Shown: positions 8,303-17,040 of the stretch, in pieces
Layout: each line of letters opens with the position of its first letter
Position numbering within the stretch: the stretch's first letter is position 1
Assembly (NCBI RefSeq): GCF_005047655.1
Contig: NZ_SUKF01000002.1
Location: 498,930 to 562,929, forward strand
Length of the DNA: 64,000 nucleotides
Direction of reading: 5' to 3'
Source: Sinimarinibacterium arenosum
GTDB taxonomy: Bacteria > Pseudomonadota > Gammaproteobacteria > Nevskiales > Nevskiaceae
Program-made: the position numbers and the translations under genes
The notes under the pieces: model-generated
Told to the model about the DNA's origin: nothing
Database searches by the model: none
The model's input: only the letters and a program-made list of their open reading frames with translations

Positions 8303-9442
8303 TCAATCGAGGATCGAGCGCGCGATGATCTCTTTCATGATCTCGGAGGTACCGGCAAGAATGCGGTGGATGCGCTCGTCCTGGTACAGGCGGCAGATTT
8401 CGTATTCCTCCATGTAACCGGCACCGCCGTGCAGCTGCACACCGGCATCGACCATGCGGCCGTTGACCTCGCTGGTGTAGAGCTTGGCGCGCGCAGCGTC
8501 TTCGGCGCTGAGCTTGCCTTCGTTGTGCACTTCGACGCAGCGGTCGACGAAGGTCTGCGCGATCTCGATTTCGGTATCCAGCGCAGCAAGCACAAAACGC
8601 GTGTTCTGGAACTTGGAGATCGGCTTGCCGAAGGCCTTGCGCTGCATCACGAAGTCACGCGTGATCTGCATCGCCAGCCGCGCGCCGGCGATGTTGCCGC
8701 ACGCGGCGATCAGACGTTCTTCAGCCAGCCCCTGCATCAGCTGGTAGAAGCCCTTGTGCGGCTGACCCAGCACGTTTTCCTTGGGGATACGCACATCGCG
8801 GAAGAACAGCTCGGCAGTGTCCTGCGACTTCAGGCCCATCTTTTTCAGCAGGCGCCCGCGCTCGAAGCCTTCCATGCCGCGTTCGACCAGGAACAGCGTC
8901 ACGCCGTGCGGGTTGTCAGGATGCGTGCGCGCCGCAACGATGACGACGTCCGCATTGATGCCATTGGAGATATAGGTCTTGGCGCCGTTGAGCACCCAGT
9001 GATCGCCGTCTTCGACCGCGCGTGACTTCATGCCCGCGAGATCGGAGCCGGCGTCTGGCTCAGTCATGGCGATGGCAAGAATCTTCTCGCCACTGATCAT
9101 GCCGGGCAGAAAACGCTGCTTCTGCTCCTCGGTGCCGAAGTGCTGGATGTACGGACCGACCAGACGGCTGTGCAGCGTGATGAAGTAGCCGCTGTCGCCG
9201 TGAAAGGCGTTTTCCTCGATCAGGATCTGTTCGAAGCGGAAATCCTTCAGCCCCAGACCACCGTAGGCTTCGTCCGCCCACATACACAGGTAGCCGGCGT
9301 CGCCGGCTTTGCGGAAAGCCTCGCGGTCGATCACGCCGGTTTCGCGCCAGCGTTCGCTGTGCGGGCGGATCTCGGTCTGGAAGAACTTGCGCGCGGAGTC
9401 GCGGAACAACTCCATCTCGGCATCCAGGGGTTTGCGCTGCAT
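8303..9442 (-). CDS. Acyl-CoA dehydrogenase
   Basis: This 379-residue flavoprotein introduces the alpha,beta double bond into acyl-CoA thioesters. It has the three-domain family layout: the FAD/substrate motif AIAMTEPDAGSDLAGMK, the beta-domain WVLNGAKTYISNG, and the C-terminal KAFGKPISKFQNTRF and QLHGGAGYMEEYEICR. The C-terminal base position of short/medium-chain enzymes is replaced (LAGTSEIM), while Glu is present in GLAEERL, the helix-G location of the base in long-chain and isovaleryl-CoA dehydrogenases; that suggests long or branched substrates. It is cotranscribed with the PaaG-like and racemase genes. Confidence 0.93.
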   Translation of the reverse strand: MQRKPLDAEMELFRDSARKFFQTEIRPHSERWRETGVIDREAFRKAGDAGYLCMWADEAYGGLGLKDFRFEQILIEENAFHGDSGYFITLHSRLVGPYIQHFGTEEQKQRFLPGMISGEKILAIAMTEPDAGSDLAGMKSRAVEDGDHWVLNGAKTYISNGINADVVIVAARTHPDNPHGVTLFLVERGMEGFERGRLLKKMGLKSQDTAELFFRDVRIPKENVLGQPHKGFYQLMQGLAEERLIAACGNIAGARLAMQITRDFVMQRKAFGKPISKFQNTRFVLAALDTEIEIAQTFVDRCVEVHNEGKLSAEDAARAKLYTSEVNGRMVDAGVQLHGGAGYMEEYEICRLYQDERIHRILAGTSEIMKEIIARSILD

Positions 9443-9455
9443 GGGAATGAATCCT

Positions 9456-10157
9456 TTAAAGACTGGGAATGACCTGCGAGGTCGGGAATGTCATGCGGAA
9501 GCGCGGTACCTGCACCGCGAGCACCGGCTTGGCCTCGCCGAGGTCGGGAAAGACTGCGGAATCGAAGCGCGCGCGCCGCAACCGCGCCGGCTTGATCCAG
9601 CCACTGGCGGAGGGCGAGTAGATATAGGTCTGGCCGTCGTGATGCTGGCCCAGGGTGCGCAGACTGCGCGGCACCAGCACGCTGGAGAACGGCAGCCAGA
9701 TCGGCAGACTGCTGAATTCAAGCTCGGCGAAGACGCTGCCATTCTTCGACACACGCACCTGATCCACCCCGTGCTGCCCATAGCGCACGTCGAACTGGGC
9801 AACATCCTTGGGGATACCCCAATTGCGCTGACCGTTGACGACGCTGTCCATGGACGAGACGAAGATGCGGCTGATGCTCAAGTGGCGCTTGCCATCAGCG
9901 AACGGGAAGCTGCCGGGAATGAACAGCAGCTCGTGATACGGCCCGACATCGGACGACGCATAGTCGACGAACATCATCCAGCCGTAACGCGAAGCACCGC
10001 GACGGCCAGCCAGCGACGGCGGCAGGAACGCATCCTGCGCGACGCAGTTATCCGGGAAACGCAGCATCGCGATATAGCCGCGGCCGTGCAGTAGCCACGG
10101 CGCGGGCGCGTTGGCGATCGCGGGCTCACGGGCCGCAGACGCGGCGGGCGCATTCAT
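9456..10157 (-). CDS. Acetoacetate decarboxylase-like protein
   Basis: This 233-residue protein has the acetoacetate decarboxylase fold signature, including DYASSDVGPYHELLFIPG and RNWGIPKDVAQF. Lys117 in GIPKD occupies the Schiff-base position, but the usual second lysine (family GYPKK) is replaced by Asp, so the classical pKa-lowering pair is missing and true decarboxylation is uncertain. Members outside the Clostridium type often act as aldolase-dehydratases or have unknown roles. The ATG at 10157 is seven bases after GAGGAG. It is the first gene of the minus-strand catabolic unit, 13 bp before the acyl-CoA dehydrogenase. Confidence 0.8.
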   Translation of the reverse strand: MNAPAASAAREPAIANAPAPWLLHGRGYIAMLRFPDNCVAQDAFLPPSLAGRRGASRYGWMMFVDYASSDVGPYHELLFIPGSFPFADGKRHLSISRIFVSSMDSVVNGQRNWGIPKDVAQFDVRYGQHGVDQVRVSKNGSVFAELEFSSLPIWLPFSSVLVPRSLRTLGQHHDGQTYIYSPSASGWIKPARLRRARFDSAVFPDLGEAKPVLAVQVPRFRMTFPTSQVIPSL

Positions 10158-10401
10158 CACGTTCTCTCCTCAGTTGTTCGATCACGCATCGGGGCAGTAC
10201 ATGCACGGGCCGGCGCCGATTGGGTAACTACAATTACCAAAAGACTCCGCGTGCCGGTGCCGATTGTGCCTCGCCGCCTGCACGTGCGCCTGTCATTGCT
10301 GATCCCGGTTCAGCATGATCGCCGCAACAGTGATTACCCGCACCCTTCATTTCGGCCAGTCACTTGATTGTTCCGGTCAGCTCGCACCCTAACTTTTGGC
10401 T

Positions 10402-10429
10402 GAGAATTGCGGCCAAGCGCTTGATCCGG
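10402..10429 (+). promoter_or_regulatory. Putative AraC operator, copy 1
   Basis: GAGAA-TTGCGGCCAA-GCGC-TTGATCCGG closely matches 18623-18651 (GATAC-TTGCGGCCAA, then TTCATCCAGG), including the 10-mer TTGCGGCCAA. Both copies lie in divergent promoter regions of the same catabolic block, which suggests one shared regulator; the AraC protein at 18675 is the obvious candidate. Confidence 0.45.
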
Positions 10430-10484
10430 CGGGTCAGCGGGCGCGCCAGGCGTCAAACCCGGATGACGCCGGCATTACGCTGCC

Positions 10485-10490
10485 TATAAT
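10485..10490 (+). promoter_or_regulatory. Sigma-70 -10 element for the SDR/ligase operon
   Basis: TATAAT matches the consensus exactly, in TGCCTATAATGCGG. The -35 region is poor (around GATGAC), which fits an activator-dependent promoter. Transcription from here would produce a leader of roughly 240 nt. Confidence 0.5.
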
Positions 10491-10520
10491 GCGGCCAACC
10501 GGACACACAGAAGAATGATG

Positions 10521-10605
10521 GCCGGAGGAGAGTCCCGCACGATGCGTGCAGCCGTAACCCTGCTTTGGCTTGGCTTCAGCCGGTTCTCACGGCAAAAGAC
10601 TCAAC
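10521..10605 (+). promoter_or_regulatory. Structured 5' leader with faint glycine-riboswitch resemblance
   Basis: GGAGGAGAG at 10524-10532 can pair with TTCTC at 10584-10588. Between them lie a GCACG-ATG-CGTGC hairpin, GCCGTAA, and a GGCT/AGCC hairpin; after them comes ACGGCAAAAGAC. The order and the pieces recall a glycine aptamer (GGAGAG, GCCGAA, CTCTCAGGCAAAAGGAC), but the core GCCGAAGGGGCAA is not conserved. It may be a variant or a coincidence. Confidence 0.22.
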
Positions 10606-10740
10606 TTTTTGCGGGGGCCGCAACGCCCCGACTGTGGCAGCTTCAGCATTGACGCAGCATCGGGCCCGTGCCCGCCGGCTGCTTCGCAGAAATCAATCCA
10701 TTGGACCGACGCCCGGTTCAAGTCGCGTGGAGACGAGTAG

Positions 10741-11508
10741 ATGCAAGTGAAGGACAAGGTGGTACTGGTGACCGGCGGCGCGTCTGGCCTCGGTGAAGCC
10801 ACGGTGCGGCGCTGGGTTGGCGCCGGCGGCAAGGCGGTGATCGCCGACTTCAATGTCGAACGCGGACTCGCGCTGGCAGCCGAGCTGGGCGACGCTGCGC
10901 GCTTCGCCAAGTGCGATGTCGCTTCTGCGGACGACGCCGTTTCGGCAGTCGCGCTGGCGGTGGAAACCTATGGCCGCATTGATGTGCTCGTGAACTGCGC
11001 CGGCATCGGCACTCCGGCCAAGGCGGTTGGCAAGGACGGACCGCTGCCGCTGGAAGCGTTCGAAAAGGTCATCCGCGTCAACCTGACCGGCAGCTTCAAC
11101 CTGATCCGCGTTGCCGCAGCCGCGATGCAGAAACAGACACCGCATGAAGGCGGTGAACGCGGCGTGGTGATCAACACCGCGTCGGTCGCGGCGTTCGATG
11201 GACAGATTGGCCAGCCGGCGTATGCCGCATCCAAGGCCGGTGTCGTCGGCATGACCCTGCCGCTGGCGCGCGAGTTCGCCCGCTCCGGCATCCGCGTGAT
11301 GACGATCGCGCCGGGCCTGTTCCTGACGCCGATGATGCAGGGCCTGCCGCAGGAAGCGCAGGACTCCCTGGGCATGCAGGTGCCATTCCCCGCCCGCCTC
11401 GGCCAGCCCGAGGAGTACGCGCAGCTGGTGCAGTCGATCGTCGAGAACCCGATGCTCAACGGTGAAACGATCCGCCTCGACGGCGCGATCCGCATGGCCC
11501 CGAAGTGA
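10741..11508 (+). CDS. SDR dehydrogenase, 3-hydroxyacyl-CoA dehydrogenase type II (HSD10-like)
   Basis: This 255-residue short-chain dehydrogenase has the NAD-binding TGGASGLG (residues 11-18), the [12 protein letters not shown] segment, and the triad Ser148, Tyr161, Lys165. The [24 protein letters not shown] region and the insert around [20 protein letters not shown] are characteristic of HSD10/type II 3-hydroxyacyl-CoA dehydrogenases, which oxidise 3-hydroxy-2-methylbutyryl-CoA and steroid alcohols. A role in oxidising the beta-hydroxy group of a methyl-branched acyl-CoA fits the neighbouring racemase. It is first in a plus-strand pair with the acyl-CoA ligase, 78 bp upstream of it. Confidence 0.92.
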   Translation: MQVKDKVVLVTGGASGLGEATVRRWVGAGGKAVIADFNVERGLALAAELGDAARFAKCDVASADDAVSAVALAVETYGRIDVLVNCAGIGTPAKAVGKDGPLPLEAFEKVIRVNLTGSFNLIRVAAAAMQKQTPHEGGERGVVINTASVAAFDGQIGQPAYAASKAGVVGMTLPLAREFARSGIRVMTIAPGLFLTPMMQGLPQEAQDSLGMQVPFPARLGQPEEYAQLVQSIVENPMLNGETIRLDGAIRMAPK

Positions 11509-11586
11509 GATCGCGACACCATTAGTCAGTATCCCCGGCGCCCTGCGCCGGGGCATTCGAATCAGAGGCAGGGGGAGAGAGAGACC

Positions 11587-13263
11587 ATGAGCAAGACGAA
11601 CACAACACGCACGCCGCTGGCTTGCGTTTACCACTGGGAAAAGCTGCGCCCGAACACGATGCACTTCACGCAGCCGATCGGCGACGACAAGGTGGTCGAG
11701 TACACCTGGGCGCAGGCGGTGGATCAGGCACGGCGCATGGCGACGTATCTGATTGCGCAGAACTTCCCGGCCGGCAGCAGCATCGCACTGCTGGGCAAGA
11801 ACACCGCACACTGGATCATCGCCGACTGGGCGATCTGGATGGCGGGCCATGTGTCGGTGCCGCTGTACCCGACGCTCAATGCCGAGACCGTGCGCTACAT
11901 CCTGAAGCACAGTCAGGCCAAGCTGCTGTTCGTCGGCAAGCTGGACGACTGGGACATGATGAAGCCCGGCGTCTCGCCGGACCTGCCGGTCGTGACTTTG
12001 CCGCTGGCACCGGAGACCGAGGGCCAGCGCTGGGACGACATCGTCGCCAAGAATGAGCCGCTGGCCGGCAACCCGGACCGCGATCTCGATGAGCTCGCGA
12101 CGATGGTCTACACCTCGGGCAGCACCGGTCAGCCCAAGGGCGTGATGCAGAGCTTCCGCTCGTTCTATGTCTGCGGCACGATGATGGACGACATCATTCC
12201 GGCCACCGAAAGTGACCGCATGCTGTCGTATCTGCCGCTGGCGCATGTGGCCGAGCGCATCGTGGTGGAGAACAACTCCACCTACCACGGCTTCCCGGTG
12301 TACTTCGCCGAATCGCTGAACACCTTCGTCCACGATCTGCGCCGCGCACGGCCAACGATCTTCTTCTCGGTACCGCGGCTGTGGACCAAGTTCCAGCTCG
12401 GCGTCATGGCCAAGCTGCCGAAGAAGAAACAGGACGTGCTGTTCCGCATCCCGATCCTGGGCAAGAAGGTCAAACGCAAGATCCTCGAACAGCTGGGACT
12501 GGAGCACGTGCGCGTGTGCTTCACCGGCGCGGCGCCGCTGCCGCCGCCGACCGTCGAGTGGTATCGCGGCCTGGGCCTGGAACTGCTCGAGGCCTACGGC
12601 ATGAGCGAGAACATGGCGTACTCGCACTTCACCCGTCCCGGCGCTGCACGCGTTGGTTTCGTGGGTCACGCCAACAAGGGCGTGGAGTGCCGCATCGGCG
12701 ACAACGGCGAGATTCTGGTCAAGAGCCCGGCGCAGATGATGGGCTACTACATGGAGCCCGAGAAAACCGCCGAGTGCTACACCGCCGACGGCTTCTTCAA
12801 GACCGGCGACATGGGCGAGATCGACCAGCAGGGCCGTCTGCGCATCACGGGCCGCGTCAAGGAGCTGTTCAAGACCAGCAAGGGCAAGTACGTCGCTCCG
12901 GTGCCGATCGAGAACAAGCTCGGCGCGCATCCCAAGGTCGAGGCGGTCTGCGTCAGCGGCGCCAATCAGCCGGCAACGTTCGCGCTGCTGCTGCTGTCCG
13001 AAGAAACCCGCCAGGCGATGGACGACAGCGCAATCCGCGACAGCATCTCCGCCGAACTCACTTCACTGATCAGCGAGATCAACAGCTCGCTCGATCCGCA
13101 CGAGCAGCTGGAGTTCGCGGTCATCGTCAAGGAGCCGTGGACGATCGACAACGGTTTCCTGACGCCGACGATGAAGATCAAGCGCAACGTCATCGAAAAC
13201 CGCTACGAGCCGCTGATCGAACAATGGTTCCGCTCGCGCAAGTCAGTGATCTGGGAAAGCTGA
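11587..13263 (+). CDS. AMP-dependent long-chain acyl-CoA synthetase
   Basis: The 558-residue ligase activates a carboxylic acid to its CoA thioester by way of an acyl-adenylate. Visible motifs are the P-loop YTSGSTGQPKGV (from residue 175), LSYLPLAHVAERIV, the adenine region EAYGMSENM, TGDMGEIDQQGRLRITGRVKE, and a C-terminal TPTMKIKRN. The length and the short C-terminal part resemble bacterial long-chain ligases rather than acetyl-CoA synthetases. GGGGGAGAG precedes the ATG. It follows the SDR and ends at a strong terminator. It probably supplies the CoA ester that the surrounding beta-oxidation enzymes use. Confidence 0.92.
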   Translation: MSKTNTTRTPLACVYHWEKLRPNTMHFTQPIGDDKVVEYTWAQAVDQARRMATYLIAQNFPAGSSIALLGKNTAHWIIADWAIWMAGHVSVPLYPTLNAETVRYILKHSQAKLLFVGKLDDWDMMKPGVSPDLPVVTLPLAPETEGQRWDDIVAKNEPLAGNPDRDLDELATMVYTSGSTGQPKGVMQSFRSFYVCGTMMDDIIPATESDRMLSYLPLAHVAERIVVENNSTYHGFPVYFAESLNTFVHDLRRARPTIFFSVPRLWTKFQLGVMAKLPKKKQDVLFRIPILGKKVKRKILEQLGLEHVRVCFTGAAPLPPPTVEWYRGLGLELLEAYGMSENMAYSHFTRPGAARVGFVGHANKGVECRIGDNGEILVKSPAQMMGYYMEPEKTAECYTADGFFKTGDMGEIDQQGRLRITGRVKELFKTSKGKYVAPVPIENKLGAHPKVEAVCVSGANQPATFALLLLSEETRQAMDDSAIRDSISAELTSLISEINSSLDPHEQLEFAVIVKEPWTIDNGFLTPTMKIKRNVIENRYEPLIEQWFRSRKSVIWES

Positions 13264-13284
13264 TCCTCACGCTGCAAAGACAGA

Positions 13285-13317
13285 AAAGCCCGGTGCACGT
13301 CGCACCGGGCTTTTTTT
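13285..13317. terminator. Strong intrinsic terminator, acyl-CoA ligase / FadB-like genes
   Basis: AAAGCCCGGTGC (13285-13296) pairs perfectly with GCACCGGGCTTT (13302-13313) around ACGTC, with T7 at 13311-13317. It sits between convergent stop codons and has A4 on the other side, so it may serve both genes. Confidence 0.93.
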
Positions 13318-13333
13318 AAGACATTGAAGCGGC

Positions 13334-15490
13334 TCAGGCCTGCGGCGCGTAGAACAACTCACCAGCCTTGGCACGCGCAACCAGCCATTCCGACGGCTCA
13401 AAGCGCGGGCCGTGCTGGGTCGCCAGCTTCTGGCACTGCTCCACAAAAGCTTTCGGCCCCAGCGTGTCGATGTATGACAAGGTGCCTCCGGTCCAGGGCG
13501 GGAAGCCGATGCCAAGGATCGAACCGATGTCGGCGTCGATCGGATTGGACACCACGCCCTCTTCGAAGCAACGCGCGGTTTCCAGCGCCATGATCGTCAG
13601 CAGACGCTGCTTGACCTCTTCGACGTCCGGCTGCTGCTTCGCCGGCGGGAACGCTTCCTTGAGCCCGGCCCACAGATGCTTCTGTCCGCCTTCCGGATAC
13701 TCATAAAAGCCGGCACCGAAACGCTTGCCCGGACGCTTCAGCTCATCAACCATCTTGTCGACGACCGGCCGGCCGATCAGGCCACGGTACTTGTCGGCCA
13801 GACCATCGGCGTCCTGCTGCTTGAAGATGCTCTGCTGCAGCGTCAGGGTCACCTCATCCGACACCGCCAGCGGACCCACCGGGAAACCGGCGAGCTTCGC
13901 GGCATTCTCGATCAGCGCCGGCTGCACGCCATCCAGCAGCATACGCAGGCCTTCCTGCGTGAAGGTGCCGAACACGCGGCTGGTGAAGAAGCCGGGGAAG
14001 TCGCGCACAACGATCGGCGTCTTCTTCAGCTGGCCGACGTAGTCCAGCGTTTTCGCGATCGTCTCCTCACTGGTCTGTTCGCCGACGATGATCTCCACCA
14101 GCGGCATCTTCTCGACCGGCGAGAAGAAATGAATGCCGATGAACTGCTTCGGGCGCTTCGAGGCCTGCGCGAGGCCGGTGATCGGCAACGTCGACGTGTT
14201 CGAGCCGAACACTGCGGATTCAGGAATCACCGCTTCGGCCTTGCGCGTGACGTCGGCCTTGATCTCGCGCTTCTCGAACACCGCCTCGACGATCAGATCG
14301 CAACCTTCGAGCTTGGCGTAGTCGTCGGTTGCGGTGATGCGATTCAGGATTTCGTCGATCTTGTCCTGCGCGGTGCGACCCTTCTTCAGATCCCGCGCCT
14401 GCAGTGCGGCAATGCCCGCCTTGCTCTTGTCCACCTGCTCCTGCGTGGCATCCAGCAGCACCACCTCGATGCCGGCCTTGGCGCTGACATGGGCAATGCC
14501 CGCGCCCATCATGCCGGCGCCGAGCACACCGAGCTTCTGCACCTTGGACTTTTCGACGTTCTTCGGGCGCATCGCCAGCTTGTCCGCCGCGCCCTTGTTC
14601 ACGAACATCGTGCGAATCAGGTTACGGGCGACCGGTCCGGACAGCAGCTTGCCGAAGTACTTGCTCTCGATGCGCAGACCAACGTCCATCGGCACCTGCG
14701 TGCCTTCGTAGACGCAGGACATAATCGCCGGCGGCGCCGGATAGTTGCCGTGGGTGCTGGCCGAGGTCAGCGCATTGCCGGCAACGAACGATTGCGGGGC
14801 ATGTGCGGCCATCGGGCCGGCACCGCCCGGAATCTTGAACTTCTTGTTGTCCCAGGGCTGTTCTGCGCTGGGCGAGCCCAGCAGCCATTCGCGCGCCTGC
14901 GACAGCACCGACTCGGCAGTGCCCAGCGCGTGGACGATGCCGAGCTTGAGCGCTTCGGCCGGCTTGATCTGCTTGCCCTGCAGCAGCAGCGGCAACGCCG
15001 CCATGATGCCGATCAGGCGTGGCAGGCGCTGCGTGCCGCCAGCGCCGGGCAGCAAACCGACCTGCACTTCCGGCAGACCGACGACAACCTTCGGCGCATC
15101 CAGCAGCACGCGGTAATGGCAGGCCAGGCACAGCTCCAGACCACCGCCCAGCGCGAGACCGTTGATCGCGGCGGCAAACGGCTTGCCGCAGGTTTCGATG
15201 CGACGGAACAGCATCGAAAGCTCGTACGAGAACTTTGCGCCCTCAGCGGCGCTGATGCCCTTGTCGAATGCGGTAACCAGATCCTTCAGATCCGCTCCGG
15301 CCACAAAGCTGCCGGGCTTACCCGAGGTGATGATGGCGCCCTTGATGCTGGCGTCGGTCGCGATGCGCTCGACGGCGTCCTTCAGCTCGGAGGTCAGCTC
15401 CGGCGTCAGCACGTTCATCGGGCGCTCGGGCACGTCGATGCTCAGCACCGCGATGCCGTGGGTATCGATGTCGAATTTCAATGTAGTCAT
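13334..15490 (-). CDS. FadB/FadJ-type enoyl-CoA hydratase / 3-hydroxyacyl-CoA dehydrogenase fusion
   Basis: This 718-residue fusion catalyses the hydration and oxidation steps of beta-oxidation. The N-terminal crotonase domain (about 1-190) has SFVAGADL, NGLALGGGLELCLAC and LPGAGGTQRLPR. The dehydrogenase part has the Rossmann motif LGVLGAGMMGAGIA near residue 320, GSNTSTLPIT, and the catalytic region IGIHFFSPVEKMPLVEII, followed by a C-terminal domain with FFTSRVFGTF and GIGFPPWTGGTLSYID. I start at ATG 15490; an in-frame ATG three codons earlier is possible. It lies 50 bp downstream of the thiolase, together forming a fadBA-like pair. Confidence 0.93.
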   Translation of the reverse strand: MTTLKFDIDTHGIAVLSIDVPERPMNVLTPELTSELKDAVERIATDASIKGAIITSGKPGSFVAGADLKDLVTAFDKGISAAEGAKFSYELSMLFRRIETCGKPFAAAINGLALGGGLELCLACHYRVLLDAPKVVVGLPEVQVGLLPGAGGTQRLPRLIGIMAALPLLLQGKQIKPAEALKLGIVHALGTAESVLSQAREWLLGSPSAEQPWDNKKFKIPGGAGPMAAHAPQSFVAGNALTSASTHGNYPAPPAIMSCVYEGTQVPMDVGLRIESKYFGKLLSGPVARNLIRTMFVNKGAADKLAMRPKNVEKSKVQKLGVLGAGMMGAGIAHVSAKAGIEVVLLDATQEQVDKSKAGIAALQARDLKKGRTAQDKIDEILNRITATDDYAKLEGCDLIVEAVFEKREIKADVTRKAEAVIPESAVFGSNTSTLPITGLAQASKRPKQFIGIHFFSPVEKMPLVEIIVGEQTSEETIAKTLDYVGQLKKTPIVVRDFPGFFTSRVFGTFTQEGLRMLLDGVQPALIENAAKLAGFPVGPLAVSDEVTLTLQQSIFKQQDADGLADKYRGLIGRPVVDKMVDELKRPGKRFGAGFYEYPEGGQKHLWAGLKEAFPPAKQQPDVEEVKQRLLTIMALETARCFEEGVVSNPIDADIGSILGIGFPPWTGGTLSYIDTLGPKAFVEQCQKLATQHGPRFEPSEWLVARAKAGELFYAPQA

Positions 15491-15540
15491 GTGATGCATT
15501 CCGTTGTGTGCGAGCGCGGCAACCGCGCTCAGCGGTCCGA

Positions 15541-16749
15541 TCAGACCCGTTCGATGATGGCGGCGTTGCCCATGCCTGCGCCGACGCAGAGCGTGGCCAG
15601 CGCGGTCGATTTCCCGGTGCGTTCCAGTTCGTCCAGCGCAGTGCCGAGGATCATGGCGCCGGTCGCGCCCAGCGGATGACCCATGGCGATCGCACCGCCG
15701 TTGACGTTGACCTTGTCGTGCGGCACGCCCATCGCGTTCATGAAGCGCATGACCACCGATGCAAAGGCTTCGTTGACCTCGAACAGATCGATGTCACCCA
15801 CCTTCATGCCGGCGAGCTTGAGCGCCTTCTGTGATACGGCGGCCGGTCCGGTCAACATGATGCAGGGCTCGGAGCCGATGGCCGCAAAGCTGCGGATGCG
15901 CGCGCGCGGCTTGAGCCCGGTCTGCTCGCCGTAGGCCTTGCTGCCGATCAGGATGCCGCAGGCGCCGTCGACGATGCCCGAGGAGTTGCCGGCAGTGTGC
16001 ACGTGATGGATGGTCTCGACTTCCGGGTAGCGCTGCAGCGCCACCGCATCAAAGCCGCCGGCCTGGCCGAGCATCTCGAACGCCGGCTTGAGCTTGCCCA
16101 GATCATCGACCGTCGTGCCGGAGCGAATGTACTCGTCGCGATCCAGCACCACGCCACCGATGACGTCGCGCACCGGCAGGATCGACCTGGCGAAGCGGTT
16201 CTCGGCCCAGGCCTGCGTCGCGCGGCGCTGCGATTCGACGGCAAAAGTGTCGACGTCGGCGCGCGTGTAGCCGTCCATGGTCGCGATCAGATCGGCACCG
16301 ATACCCTGCGGCACGAAGTGCACCTTCGGCGCAATCGCCGGATCGGTCGGCCAGGCGCCGCCGTCGGTGCCCATCGGCACGCGCGACATCGACTCAACAC
16401 CGCCGCCGATCGCCGCCAGCACCTGTCCGGACATCACCTTGGCCGCAGCCATGCTGAAGGCTTCCAGGCCCGAGCCGCAGAAACGGTTCACCTGCACGCC
16501 GGCGACGCTTTCGGCAAAACCGGCGGCGAGCGCCATCAGGCGCGGCATCACCGCACCCTGCTCGCCGACCGGCGAGACGATGCCCATGATGACGTCGTCA
16601 ACCAGCGCGGTATCGAGCTGATTGCGATCGCGCAGCGCCTGCAGCACCTGCGTGCCGAGCTGCAATGGCGTGATTTCATGCAGGGCACCATCGGCGCGGC
16701 CCTTGCCGCGCGGCGTGCGTACATGGTCGTAGATATAGGCTTCGGTCAT
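15541..16749 (-). CDS. Acetyl-CoA acyltransferase (thiolase)
   Basis: The 402-residue thiolase cleaves 3-ketoacyl-CoA with CoA. The nucleophile is Cys91 in [12 protein letters not shown]; the C-terminal active-site blocks [18 protein letters not shown] and [13 protein letters not shown], and [10 protein letters not shown], are intact. The length is normal for degradative thiolases. It is upstream of and co-oriented with the FadB-like gene, so the two encode the last three steps of a beta-oxidation spiral. The AMACR/acyl-CoA dehydrogenase operon nearby would provide the first steps. Confidence 0.94.
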   Translation of the reverse strand: MTEAYIYDHVRTPRGKGRADGALHEITPLQLGTQVLQALRDRNQLDTALVDDVIMGIVSPVGEQGAVMPRLMALAAGFAESVAGVQVNRFCGSGLEAFSMAAAKVMSGQVLAAIGGGVESMSRVPMGTDGGAWPTDPAIAPKVHFVPQGIGADLIATMDGYTRADVDTFAVESQRRATQAWAENRFARSILPVRDVIGGVVLDRDEYIRSGTTVDDLGKLKPAFEMLGQAGGFDAVALQRYPEVETIHHVHTAGNSSGIVDGACGILIGSKAYGEQTGLKPRARIRSFAAIGSEPCIMLTGPAAVSQKALKLAGMKVGDIDLFEVNEAFASVVMRFMNAMGVPHDKVNVNGGAIAMGHPLGATGAMILGTALDELERTGKSTALATLCVGAGMGNAAIIERV

Positions 16750-17040
16750 GGCGTGGTCTTCACCGTGTGATCAAACAAAACGGGCAGCGGCGCGCAACGG
16801 CGCATCGCCGATAGCAAAACTGGGGACAACGAAACTGGAAGCCGGTCGCGCACCCGACGGGCGCTTCCGGCGCATCGTTCTCCTCGCATCCGGTGGCTGC
16901 GCCGGGCATGCCCTGCGCGCCGACAGACTGTCGTCCCGGTCAATACTGCGACCGCAACCGACGCAAGGGCATGCGCCTAACGGCCAGTCGATTGATGATC
17001 GAGGCCAGACGCGCGGACAACGACCGCCCAGTGGGCGCGA

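Larger units (their letters stand above)
10158..10740. other. 583-bp divergent regulatory region
   Basis: No gene is supported here. It holds an inverted repeat GGTAA-N6-TTACC (10223-10238), the motif around TTGCGGCCAA shared with the AraC/BVMO promoter region (10402-10429), a perfect -10 hexamer TATAAT (10485-10490), and a roughly 240-nt leader with hairpins before the SDR start. Confidence 0.7.

Noticed and set aside
10521-10605. Confident glycine riboswitch call
   Set aside because: The outer pieces look right but the conserved core GCCGAAGGGGCAA is missing, and the downstream genes are not glycine-related; kept only as a low-confidence leader structure.
10693-12930. 745-codon open frame on the minus strand
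   Set aside because: Antisense to the SDR and acyl-CoA ligase genes, His/Arg/Ala-rich and without motifs; both plus-strand genes have intact catalytic motifs.
13676-15679. 667-codon open frame on the plus strand
   Set aside because: Antisense to the FadB-like gene and to the start of the thiolase gap; no recognisable domain.
16750-17040. Possible small gene upstream of the thiolase
   Set aside because: The minus-strand frame (65 codons, Arg/Cys-rich) has no ribosome binding site and overlaps the thiolase start.
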